From NCBI RefSeq assembly GCF_900143695.1, contig NZ_FRFE01000020.1:1-64000 (forward strand): a stretch of DNA of 64,000 nucleotides. Reading direction: 5' to 3'. The notes beneath the pieces were generated by a model. The model was given only the letters and a program-made list of their open reading frames with translations, made no database searches and was not told the origin of the DNA. Source of the DNA: Desulfopila aestuarii DSM 18488 (GTDB lineage: Bacteria > Desulfobacterota > Desulfobulbia > Desulfobulbales > Desulfocapsaceae). A program made the translations under genes and the position numbers. Shown here in pieces: positions 36,560 to 45,723 of this stretch (position 1 is the stretch's first letter; the number at the start of each line of letters is the position of its first letter).

Positions 36560-38260
36560 CTATTTTTTTGGCCTGCCCTCAGGATTCAGAATTTTTTCGA
36601 GGATAACTCTTGAAATCATGTAGGTCGGCACAATCCCCTCCTCTCCCATGGGACCTGAAGCCAGCGTCTGGCCACTCACTAACGGGTTATCCGAAGCATA
36701 ATAGGCATAGCGAGTCTTCATTTCCGGATTAATGTGTCCCTGTATTATCGCAGCGTTAATTGCCCGCTGATAATGCCCTCCTTCCATCTCCAAGCCTACA
36801 GCCTTCCAGTTAGAAGTGTGGAAACGTTCCAACACATCACGATTCTGAAGCGAAGTCCCGAGTACAGTAACCATCGGTCCGCTGTAGACATCCACCCCGT
36901 TTTCAAAATCCGCCGGATTCAGATCATTCTGTACAATATAATTATGCGGCGTCCCTTCCATCACATGGGCAGTCGCAAGCATGATATCGCCTTTTCGACC
37001 TGGCAAAATCCCCGCTTTACCCATCACGGAAATCGACTCGATCTGGTAAGTGACGACCTTGTCGGAAAAATAACACGGACAAAGTAGTTCATCCATGACC
37101 TCAAAGGCCTGGGTACCGAAAGCATAGTCCATTACCACGAGGACCGGTTTATGCTCACGCACATATTCCATATCAAATGTGCAACTGGGATGTAGGGTTT
37201 TCTCATCTATGAGAGCAGTATCTACGATATGAACATCTATATTGGACCCGGACTGATCCTTGTGCATGACAAAGCCATGCTCAGCAGCGTAAGCGCTGAC
37301 CTCTTTACCCTTACTTCTAATAAGTCGCACCATCTGATATAAATCTTCAGGTACGTCAATTCCTTTTGCCAATAATGCGCCCGATCCGTAGAGGATGTTT
37401 CTGATTGAGTGCATATTGGCGCTGATCACATGCAGTGGGCGCTCTTTGAATCCGAGTTCATACAGCCGCTCCTTCAATGATTGAGCCCAAAGTGTTGCAT
37501 AGGTATGCTGGCCTATCATCTCTCGCAAGGAGGGCGTAAAATAGACAGTCAGCTCATCTTTGCCCTCCTTCTGCTCATCGATCACTCTTTTCCCGATGGT
37601 ATAAACAATTTTAAACAGACCATTGTTGCTGGCATACTGCTTATGATTGGCATTAAGTGACTCATAGGTTTCCCGGGTCTCTTTATAGGTTCGGCCAAGA
37701 ATAATGGAAAGATTCCAGATAGCCTGGTCGAGCTCACCACCTTCAGGCATACGTCCTTCCTGTACCAGCCGTTCGAGTTCGCGCCACTCCGGTGTAGTAC
37801 CATCTATACGGTTGCAGGCCTGATGATATATTTTATGAGCCTCGATATTTAAAAAGGTGATGTGTGTCAGGATATCGTATATCTCACTGAGACCGTGGGT
37901 AATGACAAAACACATCTCTTTATCGGAAACAGCATACGAAACCCGGCGCCGTTTCAGCGGAACGATCTTGGAAAACGCTGTGTCCTGGAAGTCTTCCTGG
38001 GCAGTGAGAATAAGCCGGGTGCAGCCCTCTACCCCACAAGGCATACGATCGATAACATACTCAAGCCCCTTTAACTCGACGATACGTGGATCGGACATTG
38101 ATCCATATATCTCAGGGCTTAGCATTTTCAACGCCTCGGCAAGTTTTTCACCGGTTTTACCGGATGGGGTGTAAACCCCCTGCAAGGTCAGGGCATCGGC
38201 TATGGTTTTAAATGTACGAATAGCGGTGCGCGCCTTCTGGGATTTGGATAGTTCCTGCAT
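36560..38260 (-). CDS. Uncharacterised protein with nucleoside-phosphorylase-like C-terminal half
   Basis: 566 residues, no signal or membrane segment. I do not recognise a named family with certainty (it may be DUF6909). The N-terminal ~280 residues are helical and unlike anything I know. The C-terminal part has ISVMGKAGILPGRKGDIMLA, then VGLEMEGGHYQRAI (MEG about residues 492-494), then YYASDNPL about 25 residues on. That order, a GxAGxL...GDI loop, a ribose-site ME(G) and a catalytic-type SD, matches the purine nucleoside phosphorylase/MTA-AMP nucleosidase superfamily. The start at 38258-38260 has TAGGAG upstream, and the frame extends to 38281. A nucleosidase role is inference. Confidence 0.7.
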   Translation of the reverse strand: MQELSKSQKARTAIRTFKTIADALTLQGVYTPSGKTGEKLAEALKMLSPEIYGSMSDPRIVELKGLEYVIDRMPCGVEGCTRLILTAQEDFQDTAFSKIVPLKRRRVSYAVSDKEMCFVITHGLSEIYDILTHITFLNIEAHKIYHQACNRIDGTTPEWRELERLVQEGRMPEGGELDQAIWNLSIILGRTYKETRETYESLNANHKQYASNNGLFKIVYTIGKRVIDEQKEGKDELTVYFTPSLREMIGQHTYATLWAQSLKERLYELGFKERPLHVISANMHSIRNILYGSGALLAKGIDVPEDLYQMVRLIRSKGKEVSAYAAEHGFVMHKDQSGSNIDVHIVDTALIDEKTLHPSCTFDMEYVREHKPVLVVMDYAFGTQAFEVMDELLCPCYFSDKVVTYQIESISVMGKAGILPGRKGDIMLATAHVMEGTPHNYIVQNDLNPADFENGVDVYSGPMVTVLGTSLQNRDVLERFHTSNWKAVGLEMEGGHYQRAINAAIIQGHINPEMKTRYAYYASDNPLVSGQTLASGPMGEEGIVPTYMISRVILEKILNPEGRPKK

Positions 38261-38543
38261 GCCTGCTCCTATAATAAACATTCAAACAGAACCATTGCGC
38301 ATTACCTGCGAATGGAGACTGTCCTCGAATCGGGCAATGATTCAATTACTCTATAGCCACTAACTATAGTGACTATAGTACCAGTTTCATTTATTTTCCG
38401 CCGAATCCTTTTTGAGGTGGTGATGGAAATAATTCAAGAAGTCCCGGCGAAACCGTATGGTATTTCATGCAAAAAAGCAGACCAGAGATTGTAGGTGACA
38501 GAACAAAGAGCAAGACAGGAGAACAGAAGAAATGGAGCGGGTA

Positions 38544-38798
38544 TCAGGCGGAAACGGTCATACAGCAACTGTTGCATTCTCGGGCATGACGAATTTCGGA
38601 CAGTTCATGTGAACTCAGGCCAGCGTTACCGTGTTTTATGATATAGACCAGACAGTCGCTGCAGATATCAGCCAGAATATAGTCGAGACTACCAATCACT
38701 TCCCAGCAGGGCTTTCCGGCAACACTACTTGCAGGACAGCCATCTGGCCGCGAACACTGACGAATCTGCCAACATGCCCATTCAGACAATTCAGACAC
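38544..38798 (-). CDS. Small Cys/Trp-rich protein resembling 'two-CW' domain proteins
   Basis: 84 residues from a GTG start with a strong ribosome site (GGGAGGGG, about 5 bases away). It has nine cysteines: ACWQIRQCSRPDGCPA, then GKPCWEVIGSLDYI, CSDC and ECNSCC. Paired CW elements with a CxxC suggest a small metal- or Fe-S-binding module like those seen in deltaproteobacterial signalling proteins. The strong start supports a real gene. It lies 114 bases downstream of engB on the same strand. Confidence 0.6.
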   Translation of the reverse strand: MSELSEWACWQIRQCSRPDGCPASSVAGKPCWEVIGSLDYILADICSDCLVYIIKHGNAGLSSHELSEIRHARECNSCCMTVSA

Positions 38799-38912
38799 CG
38801 ACCCCTCCCTGTTCTATTCATCGAAAAGATGTCGAGCCGGACAGGCTCGACCGGTAGAGTGCAAGGCAGCCGTTTACGGTATGCCGCTCACAGGCTGTAT
38901 CAGAATTTATCT

Positions 38913-39491
38913 TTACAGATATTTTGTCAGGGCTGCAATCAGTTCTTCACGCCCCTGACCTGTTTTTGCGGAAAAGAGAATACGATCTTCCTGACGGATA
39001 CCATGGCCGGCATCAAGTAGTCTGGCGTTTTTCCCACGCTCGTTGCCAGACAGCTTGTCAACCTTGGTATAGACCGGTACACAGGGTATTCCCTGCTGAC
39101 CAAGCCAGTTCAGCAACTGGGTGTCGGTCGGCTTGGCTTCATGGCGGATGTCCAGAATAACTACCACACATTTTAACTGCTGGCGGGTTTCAAGGTAGCT
39201 GGTAATTAACCCCTGCCAGCTGTTTTGCATGTCTTTGCTGACCTTTGCAAAGCCGTAGCCAGGCAAATCGACCAGATGATAAGAATCATCTACCAAAAAG
39301 AAATTCAGTCCCTGTGTTTTTCCGGGACGCCCGCTCACTTTAACGAGACTTTTACGACCAATCAATGCGTTCATCAAGCTTGACTTGCCCACGTTGGATC
39401 GACCGGCAAAGGCTATTTCAGGTAGCTCCTCGGTCGGCAATTGCCGCTCACTGTGCACACTGAGTACGAATTTCACATCATGAAAATTCAT
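38913..39491 (-). CDS. engB: Ribosome biogenesis GTPase EngB (YsxC/YihA)
   Basis: 192 residues. G1 GRSNVGKSS (30-38), G2 threonine in GKTQGLNFF, G3 VDLPGYGFA, G4 TKVD and G5 SAKTG are all present. It helps late assembly of the large ribosomal subunit. AGGGAC precedes ATG. It follows hisG on the same strand after a hairpin. Confidence 0.95.
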   Translation of the reverse strand: MNFHDVKFVLSVHSERQLPTEELPEIAFAGRSNVGKSSLMNALIGRKSLVKVSGRPGKTQGLNFFLVDDSYHLVDLPGYGFAKVSKDMQNSWQGLITSYLETRQQLKCVVVILDIRHEAKPTDTQLLNWLGQQGIPCVPVYTKVDKLSGNERGKNARLLDAGHGIRQEDRILFSAKTGQGREELIAALTKYL

Positions 39492-39561
39492 TATTGTCCC
39501 TTGTTGTGGAAGTCCTGTTTACCGGCAAGCAACTCAATCAGCAGTTGCCACGAAAATGGAA

Positions 39562-39592
39562 GTGGCCTGAGCGCTTCAAACGATCAGGCCAC
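39562..39592 (-). terminator. Hairpin after hisG
   Basis: GTGGCCTGA and TCAGGCCAC are a 9-bp perfect inverted repeat just after the hisG stop. On the minus strand the bases that follow are only moderately T-rich. Confidence 0.6.
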
Positions 39593-39599
39593 TGATGGT

Positions 39600-40472
39600 T
39601 CATATTACTTTATTCAAAGGATATTCGATAATCCCTTCGGCGCCCTTTTTTTTCAGTTGTGGGATAAGGTCACGAACGATATCTTCACTCACCACGGTTT
39701 CGACCGAGTACCATTTTTGGTTGTAGAGATGGGCAATAGTCGGCGCGTTAAGACAGGGCAGAATATCAACGATATCTTCCAGTTTTTCTTCCGAAATGTT
39801 CATTTTCAGACCAACAATCCGGTCCGCTTTCAGTGCCCCCTGCAGCAGCATGAAGATATTTTCAACCTTCTCGCGTTTCCAGGGATCCTGCCACGCCTCC
39901 CTGTTGGCGATGAACTGGGTGTTCGATTCCATGAGATCGTGAATAATCCGTAAGCCGTGAGCACGGATAGTCGATTCAGTCTCTGTTACCTCAACCACGG
40001 CATCAACAAGGCCAGCAACAACTTTTGCCTCGGTGGCACCCCAGCTGAATTCAATGTCGACATTAATTTTCTTTTCAGCAAAAAAACGTTTGGTAACATT
40101 GACCAACTCGGTGGAAACCTTCTTACCTTCCAGGTCTTCCAGGGTCTTAATATCGGAATCTCCAGCTACGGCAATCACCCAGCGAGTCGGCTTTCTGCTT
40201 ACTTTGGAATAGATCAGGTCACCAACCAAAACGGTGTCTGACTCGTTTTCCATGGTCCAGTCCTTGCCGGTGATACCAGCATCAAGCATGCCACTTTCGA
40301 CGTAGCGCGACATCTCTTGCGGGCGGCAGATGGAACAAGCCAGTTCCGGGTCGTCAATCTTCGGGAAATAATTACGTGCCGCTGGTTTGATCAGCCAACC
40401 AGCCTTTTCAAAGAGTGCGATTGTGGCATTTTCCAGGCTTCCTTTCGGAAGGCCAAGCTTCAACTGATTCAT
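39600..40472 (-). CDS. hisG: ATP phosphoribosyltransferase, long form
   Basis: About 290 residues, so the long form with its own regulatory C-terminal domain and no need for HisZ. KLGLPKGSLENATIALFEKAG at the start, SRYVESGMLDAGITGKDW (~55-72) and DAVVEVTETESTIRAHGL (~155-172) are catalytic-domain signatures, and the last ~75 residues form the histidine-sensing domain. It starts histidine synthesis from ATP and PRPP. ATG at 40470-40472 has GGAG upstream. hisI lies directly upstream on the same strand. Confidence 0.95.
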   Translation of the reverse strand: MNQLKLGLPKGSLENATIALFEKAGWLIKPAARNYFPKIDDPELACSICRPQEMSRYVESGMLDAGITGKDWTMENESDTVLVGDLIYSKVSRKPTRWVIAVAGDSDIKTLEDLEGKKVSTELVNVTKRFFAEKKINVDIEFSWGATEAKVVAGLVDAVVEVTETESTIRAHGLRIIHDLMESNTQFIANREAWQDPWKREKVENIFMLLQGALKADRIVGLKMNISEEKLEDIVDILPCLNAPTIAHLYNQKWYSVETVVSEDIVRDLIPQLKKKGAEGIIEYPLNKVI

Positions 40473-40623
40473 ACTATTTCTCCATCTCATTTAGATATTG
40501 GTATCGTCAAAAGTAGCGACTACCAACGGTTCAACTATTTCACTCGTCAACGCACGGTGTACGTTTCACCCAACAAGGCTTCTCACGAGTCTATCAATTG
40601 GTGTCAGGAACCGACAATGCGGT

Positions 40624-41013
40624 TCATTTTTTTCCGTATACCATCTCAGGGTCAAACAGTTTCTCACCTTCTGTGATCAGCTCACTGCCCTGTACTTTTC
40701 GATGAAAGCAGGAACGATGCCCAGTATGACAGGCTGCCCCTCCAACCTGCTCCACCAGGAAAATTACAGTATCCTCATCACAGTCTACCAGGATATCATG
40801 AATTTTCTGGACATGACCTGATGACTCACCTTTCAGCCACAGTTTCTGTCTCGATCGGCTCCAATAATGGGCCGTTCCGGTTTCAAGGGTTTTCTGCCAG
40901 GAAAGCTCATTGATATAGGCAAGCATCAATACTTCCCTTGTCTCATAATCCTGCGCTATCGCCGGTAGCAGACCATCAGCGGATTTTGCAAAATTCAACA
41001 TAACCTTACTCAT
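40624..41013 (-). CDS. hisI: Phosphoribosyl-AMP cyclohydrolase
   Basis: About 129 residues. [43 protein letters not shown] and the zinc/metal part [27 protein letters not shown] are complete. It opens the ring of phosphoribosyl-AMP, the third histidine step. The separate HisE pyrophosphohydrolase domain is absent. Start choice is uncertain: ATG codons at 41040, 41013 and 41001 are in frame. The first overlaps the stop of a small upstream frame as ATGA, and the last has GAG 7 bases away. Confidence 0.92.
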   Translation of the reverse strand: MSKVMLNFAKSADGLLPAIAQDYETREVLMLAYINELSWQKTLETGTAHYWSRSRQKLWLKGESSGHVQKIHDILVDCDEDTVIFLVEQVGGAACHTGHRSCFHRKVQGSELITEGEKLFDPEMVYGKK

Positions 41014-41036
41014 TTGTTTGCAGTGAAATATTGCCG

Positions 41037-41267
41037 TCATCCGGGTTGCAACCGGAGTACGGCCGTTTTATCTATGTATTTTCCAGCTACTCTTTCACGG
41101 AAATTTACAGAGGCACATAGACTGTTTTTATGAAGACAGTGAATGGTTCGCGGTAGAGGAACTTTCCGCGCACCATCTCCAGGTTCGAAACGAAAGACCT
41201 GCTCGACAACATGAAAAACAGGGCCTCCGCAGCAAGACATTCCTGCAGCAACCTTCATAACCGTCAA
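41037..41267 (-). CDS. Possible small gene upstream of hisI
   Basis: A frame of up to 76 residues (TTG at 41265-41267, ATG codons at 41258 and 41240). Its TGA overlaps the most upstream hisI ATG as ATGA, a pattern of coupled genes. Content is mixed (SCCGG, then [19 protein letters not shown]) with no known domain. The ribosome site is weak, so it may be chance. Confidence 0.25.
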   Translation of the reverse strand: MTVMKVAAGMSCCGGPVFHVVEQVFRFEPGDGARKVPLPRTIHCLHKNSLCASVNFRERVAGKYIDKTAVLRLQPG

Positions 41268-41430
41268 TACCGATTGTCGTTATTGCGATGTGCAGTATTC
41301 CTTCACAATCCGATCGGAGCAGCACAAAACGGTTCTTCAGGTCTTAATAAAAAAGTGAACTCTGCACATTACGGACATGGCAGATCTTTGTCAAGCAGAA
41401 GAACGGTTTTTTTCCAAAACCTCATTAGAC

Positions 41431-41460
41431 TTGAAAAAATTGAGCTAACCCAGGTATTAT
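41431..41460 (+). promoter_or_regulatory. Putative sigma-70 promoter of the FKBP gene
   Basis: TTGAAA (41431-41436), 18-base spacer and TATTAT (41455-41460), about 90 bases before the ATG at 41552. It lies in the gap between hisI and the FKBP gene. Confidence 0.5.
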
Positions 41461-41551
41461 GTCTGCCCCATACGTCAAATCTGGCCGGAACCAGGGTTTG
41501 CCCGATCTATAAACAGATCCGACCCATTATTTATCAGGAGTTCAACGAGCT

Positions 41552-41998
41552 ATGAGTACAATTGAAAAGAACGATATCGTTACCATCGCTTTTATCGGTA
41601 AACTGGATAACGGTGCCGAGTTCATGACAGTTACCCAGGAAAACCCGATGAAAGTCCATGTCGGCGCCAGCGAAATGCCACCTACCGTCGAAACAGCGCT
41701 TCTCGGCCTCAAAGTCGGCCAGACCAGGAAGGTACGCGTTTCGCCGGACGAAGGCTATGGCCCCCGCCAAAAAGACCTTCTTCAGACCATAGAAAATCCC
41801 GAATTCATAGAAAAAATCAAGCCACGCCCAGGCATGATACTCTCTCTAAAGGTAGAACGTGAAGGCGAGGAGCATCAGGTTCCGGCTACGGTCATCGAAA
41901 TCAACGACAAATCGGTGGTTGTTGATTACAATCATCCCCTCGCTGGGCACCACCTCAACTACGACATCACCATTCTCGATATCCAGAAAAGTAGCTAA
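41552..41998 (+). CDS. SlyD-like FKBP peptidyl-prolyl isomerase
   Basis: 148 residues. FKBP strands KNDIVTIAFIGKLDNGAEF, a flap-insert region (~65-125) and VVDYNHPLAGHHLNYDITI, which is the closing motif of SlyD-type proteins. The usual D/F active-site positions are partly changed near the N-terminus, so chaperone activity may dominate. No metal-binding His tail. Paralogue of the gene at 29256. Confidence 0.87.
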   Translation: MSTIEKNDIVTIAFIGKLDNGAEFMTVTQENPMKVHVGASEMPPTVETALLGLKVGQTRKVRVSPDEGYGPRQKDLLQTIENPEFIEKIKPRPGMILSLKVEREGEEHQVPATVIEINDKSVVVDYNHPLAGHHLNYDITILDIQKSS

Positions 41999-42070
41999 CC
42001 ACTTTGCCCCCAGAAGGCCTTTCGCAACGTTTGGTAATCGCACCTGTTGCAAGATTCTTGTCTTTTAAGA

Positions 42071-42113
42071 AGAACAAATCGGTTTTGGCTCAGCTTTAAA
42101 ACCGATTTGTTCT
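42071..42113 (+). terminator. Hairpin between the FKBP gene and cheA
   Basis: AGAACAAATCGGTTTT (42071-42086) and AAAACCGATTTGTTCT (42098-42113) form a perfect 16-bp stem with an 11-base loop. A T-run is weak. Confidence 0.7.
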
Positions 42114-42293
42114 CTCAGTAACTATCTAATGTATCGTTTCTCAATCATCCCTTAACCTTTTTCTCACAACTTCAACGAGAATTATCAGCACTTCCCAATA
42201 TTTCTTTTGGAAAAAGGCCTGTACATTCACTAATCGGTATGTATTAATTAAGTAAGTTGTCCGCCATTAATACTGATTGTAGGGAGTTATCAT

Positions 42294-45170
42294 ATGGAAT
42301 TTGAAGATGATGAAATACTGCAGGGCTTTATAGAAGAGTCTCTGGAGCATCTCGCTGACATCGAAAACGACCTTCTGACCATCGAGGAAGGAGGGGCGAA
42401 CATTGACGAAGAACTCGTCAACAAGGTCTTTCGTGCGGCCCACTCTATTAAGGGTGGCGCAGGATTTATGGGGCTTACCTCAATTCAGGAATTGTCCCAT
42501 GCCTCCGAGAACGTCCTTGGTCTTATCCGCAGTAAAAAGTTGATCCCAAATCCGGAGATCATTAACGTGCTGCTCCTGGCCTCAGATCAGCTCAGGCAGA
42601 TGATCGAGGATGTGCAAAACAGTAACGAGGTTGACATATCCGCTCACCTCGATCCTTTGAATTCGATTTTTGACGGCACCTTTGCTCAGGCAGCTGCAGC
42701 TGAACCCAAGAAAAAGGCTACAGCTCCGAAGAAAAAAGCTGCTGAGCCAGTTGTCGAGATTGAGCCGGAACCAGAACCGACAGTCGCGGAACCGGAACCA
42801 GAGCCCGAACTGGCAGAGGAAGAGGACGTACTGGATCAGGAAGACGAGGAAATCGAAGAAGAAGAGGACATTCCTGCAACCGTTGTCAGTAATCCACAAA
42901 GAATACAAGATACAGACCAGGCTAAAAAAAGCACTCCTGCCACCAAGGTTGAAACCTCGATTCGAGTCAATGTCAGTTTGCTTGACTCTCTTATGACCTT
43001 GGCCGGCGAACTGGTCTTAAGCCGCAACCAACTTCTACAGACCATCGGCACGGATGACTTCCGCAACGCTGAGACCGTCGGTCAGCGCATCGACCTTATC
43101 ACTTCCGAGTTGCAGGAAGCGATCATGCTCACCAGGATGCAGCCCATCGGTAACGTCTTCAACAAATTCCCGCGGGTTGTCCGTGATCTCTCGAAAAAAC
43201 TCGCAAAAAAGATCGATCTTACCATCGTTGGTAAAGATGTCGAACTCGACAAGACTATTATCGAGGCAATCAACGATCCGCTTACGCACCTGATCCGTAA
43301 CTCCGTGGATCATGGCATTGAGATGCCGGCCGAGCGCAAGAAGAAAGGCAAACCGGAAACCGGATTGGTCATTCTTAAGGCCTACCATGAAGCCGGCCAG
43401 GTGGTCATCGAGATTCGCGATGATGGTAAAGGGATCGACGGTGATGCTCTTGCCGCCAGTGCTGTTGCTAAAGGGCTGCTCACCGCTGATCAGATCAAGG
43501 TGATGTCTGAAAAAGAGAAGGTTAACCTGATCTTTCTGCCCGGCTTTTCTACTGCCGCCAAAGTAACCGATGTTTCAGGTCGAGGCGTTGGGATGGATGT
43601 GGTCAAGACCAATCTCGATCAACTGGGGGGTCATGTCGACATTCTTTCTGAAGTTGGCCTCGGCACCACCATCTCCATCAAGCTACCGCTGACATTGGCC
43701 ATTATCCCCTGCCAGATCATCATGACGGGCGATGAGCGTTATGCGATCCCTCAGGTGAATCTTGAAGAATTACTACGGATTCCTGCCAATCAGGTAAAAG
43801 AGCGGGTTGAACGAGTCGGTGACGCTGAAGTTGTTCGACTGCGCGGCAATCTGCTTCCGCTTATCCGTCTCTCTGATGTTATCGGCCTTGATCGCACCTT
43901 CTGGGATGACAAAGATCAGACTTTCAAGGAAGATCGGAGGGAGATGATATCTGACCGCCGAAGCAAGGCATCGCCGCTCTTTGGTACCAGTGACAAGTCA
44001 CAATCCGAACAGCAACAGCGACCCAATCGCTCTGTGATTGATCGCCGTTACGCTGCCAGCAGCGCTTTAAACATAGTTGTCGTCTCCACCGGAGCTATGA
44101 AATACGGCCTTGTCGTCGATCGACTTCTTGACTCCGAAGAGATCGTTATCAAGCCGCTAGGTCGTCATCTCCAGCAGTGTAAAGGATACGCCGGCGCCAC
44201 CATCATGGGTGACGGCCGAATCGCCCTTATTCTCGACGTTGCCAACCTCGCACGAATGTCCAACCTCACTTCGCTTGACGGAAGTGATCGTGCGACGGAA
44301 ATCGCTCACTCCATGGAAGAAGCGATCAAGGCGAAAAAAGACAAACAGGCCCTGCTGATTTTCCGCAGTTCCGAGACAGAGCAGTTTGCCGTTCCGCTCA
44401 ACCAGGTTGAGCGTATCGAAAAGATCAAGGCTTCCGATATCGAGATGCTTGGCGGTAAACGTGTTATGAAATACCGTGGCGGCAGTCTTTCTCTTATCCG
44501 GGTTGATGATCTGGCCATGGTACAACCGCTTGCCGATTACGACAATCTACTGGTTATCGTATTCAATGTCGCCAAACACAATGTCGGTTTACTCGCTATC
44601 GGCCCCATCGACGCCCTTGAGATAACTGCAGATATTGATGACATCACCCTAAAGCAGCCAGGTATTATGGGCTCGCTGATTATCGATACCCACACCACCA
44701 TGCTGGTCAATATCTTTGAACTTGTCCAGAACCTTTTCCCGGACTGGTTTGACAGTATAGAGGTGTTTGATGCAGTAGAAACCACCGATGGTTCTGCACC
44801 GACCATCCTGCTCGCCGAAGATTCCAACTTTTTCCGCAACCAGGTAAAAGGGTACATGACCGAAGCTGGCTATGAGGTCATTGAAGCGGAGGACGGCCAG
44901 ATAGCGTGGGATCTTCTTCAGCAAAATCGTGAGGTTATATCGATGGTCATTACCGACATTGAAATGCCGAACATGGATGGTTTCCAATTTACCAAAACCA
45001 TCCGCAGCGATCCACGCTTCACGGGATTGCCGGTCATTGCCCTGACAACCCTGGCTGCCGAGGAAGATGTCGCCAAGGGTATTGCTGTGGGAGTAAACGA
45101 ATACCATCTCAAGCTCGACAAAGAAAAGCTGATGACCTCTGTCCATCATTTTATGAAACAGCGATATTGA
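42294..45170 (+). CDS. cheA: Hybrid chemotaxis histidine kinase CheA with C-terminal receiver
   Basis: 958 residues. Hpt (P1) ~1-105 with phospho-histidine H50 in AAHSIKGGAGF. Residues ~135-222 are a Lys/Ala- then Glu/Pro-rich linker instead of a P2 domain. Dimer P3 ~223-285, ATPase P4 ~286-465 (HLIRNSVDHG, RDDGKGI, GRGVGMDVV), CheW-like P5 ~466-660 interrupted by a polar insert (~540-590), a second CheW-like domain ~684-815, and a receiver ~835-958 with D888 in VITDIEMPNMDG. GGGAG precedes ATG. It leads a cheA-cheW-cheB-cheR run and transmits receptor signals to CheY. The receiver may act as a phosphate sink. Confidence 0.93.
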   Translation: MEFEDDEILQGFIEESLEHLADIENDLLTIEEGGANIDEELVNKVFRAAHSIKGGAGFMGLTSIQELSHASENVLGLIRSKKLIPNPEIINVLLLASDQLRQMIEDVQNSNEVDISAHLDPLNSIFDGTFAQAAAAEPKKKATAPKKKAAEPVVEIEPEPEPTVAEPEPEPELAEEEDVLDQEDEEIEEEEDIPATVVSNPQRIQDTDQAKKSTPATKVETSIRVNVSLLDSLMTLAGELVLSRNQLLQTIGTDDFRNAETVGQRIDLITSELQEAIMLTRMQPIGNVFNKFPRVVRDLSKKLAKKIDLTIVGKDVELDKTIIEAINDPLTHLIRNSVDHGIEMPAERKKKGKPETGLVILKAYHEAGQVVIEIRDDGKGIDGDALAASAVAKGLLTADQIKVMSEKEKVNLIFLPGFSTAAKVTDVSGRGVGMDVVKTNLDQLGGHVDILSEVGLGTTISIKLPLTLAIIPCQIIMTGDERYAIPQVNLEELLRIPANQVKERVERVGDAEVVRLRGNLLPLIRLSDVIGLDRTFWDDKDQTFKEDRREMISDRRSKASPLFGTSDKSQSEQQQRPNRSVIDRRYAASSALNIVVVSTGAMKYGLVVDRLLDSEEIVIKPLGRHLQQCKGYAGATIMGDGRIALILDVANLARMSNLTSLDGSDRATEIAHSMEEAIKAKKDKQALLIFRSSETEQFAVPLNQVERIEKIKASDIEMLGGKRVMKYRGGSLSLIRVDDLAMVQPLADYDNLLVIVFNVAKHNVGLLAIGPIDALEITADIDDITLKQPGIMGSLIIDTHTTMLVNIFELVQNLFPDWFDSIEVFDAVETTDGSAPTILLAEDSNFFRNQVKGYMTEAGYEVIEAEDGQIAWDLLQQNREVISMVITDIEMPNMDGFQFTKTIRSDPRFTGLPVIALTTLAAEEDVAKGIAVGVNEYHLKLDKEKLMTSVHHFMKQRY

Positions 45171-45251
45171 CAGTCAGGCTTGACCCACGCCGTTAAGGCG
45201 GAGCTGTATTACCAGCTCCGCCAGAGATCCTATCAACACGACACGTGAATT

Positions 45252-45716
45252 ATGAAAAACGAATCACAAAAGGGCCAGCCATCCCGCAAGCAGGTTATCG
45301 AACTGGCTACCTTTTATATTGGTGACGCCCTTTGCGGAATGGACATTCTCAAAGTCCAGGAAATCAACAAGCTCATGCAGATGACCAAGGTTCCACAGGC
45401 TCCCGATTATGTTCTTGGCATCCTGAATCTACGCGGCCAGATCGTCACAATTATCGATCTTGGCAAAAAGCTGGGTCTTGGTGAAACCGACCTCAACCTT
45501 GACCCACGCAATATCATTGTCAACTCCACAGGTGGACACGTAGGCCTACTGGTGGCGAAAATAAGTGATGTTGTAGAAGCGGATATGGAAAAACTTGAAA
45601 GGCCACCTGCCAATATGCGTGGAATTCAAGGAGAATTTTTCAAAGGTGTCTACAAGACCCAGTCGACCCTGATAGGGATTCTCGATGTTGAAAAAGTCCT
45701 CAGCCTCGAAGAATAG
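45252..45716 (+). CDS. cheW: Chemotaxis coupling protein
   Basis: 154 residues, a single CheW domain: QVIELATFYIGDALCGMDIL, then VLGILNLRGQIVTIIDLGKKLGL and HVGLLVAKISDVVEAD. It links receptors to CheA. It is 81 bases after cheA and 7 bases before cheB, consistent with one transcript. Confidence 0.95.
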   Translation: MKNESQKGQPSRKQVIELATFYIGDALCGMDILKVQEINKLMQMTKVPQAPDYVLGILNLRGQIVTIIDLGKKLGLGETDLNLDPRNIIVNSTGGHVGLLVAKISDVVEADMEKLERPPANMRGIQGEFFKGVYKTQSTLIGILDVEKVLSLEE

Positions 45717-45723
45717 TTAAGAA

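Noticed and set aside
41211-41555. 114-residue plus-strand frame before the FKBP gene
   Set aside because: No ribosome site. It contains the putative promoter boxes and overlaps the FKBP start in another frame.
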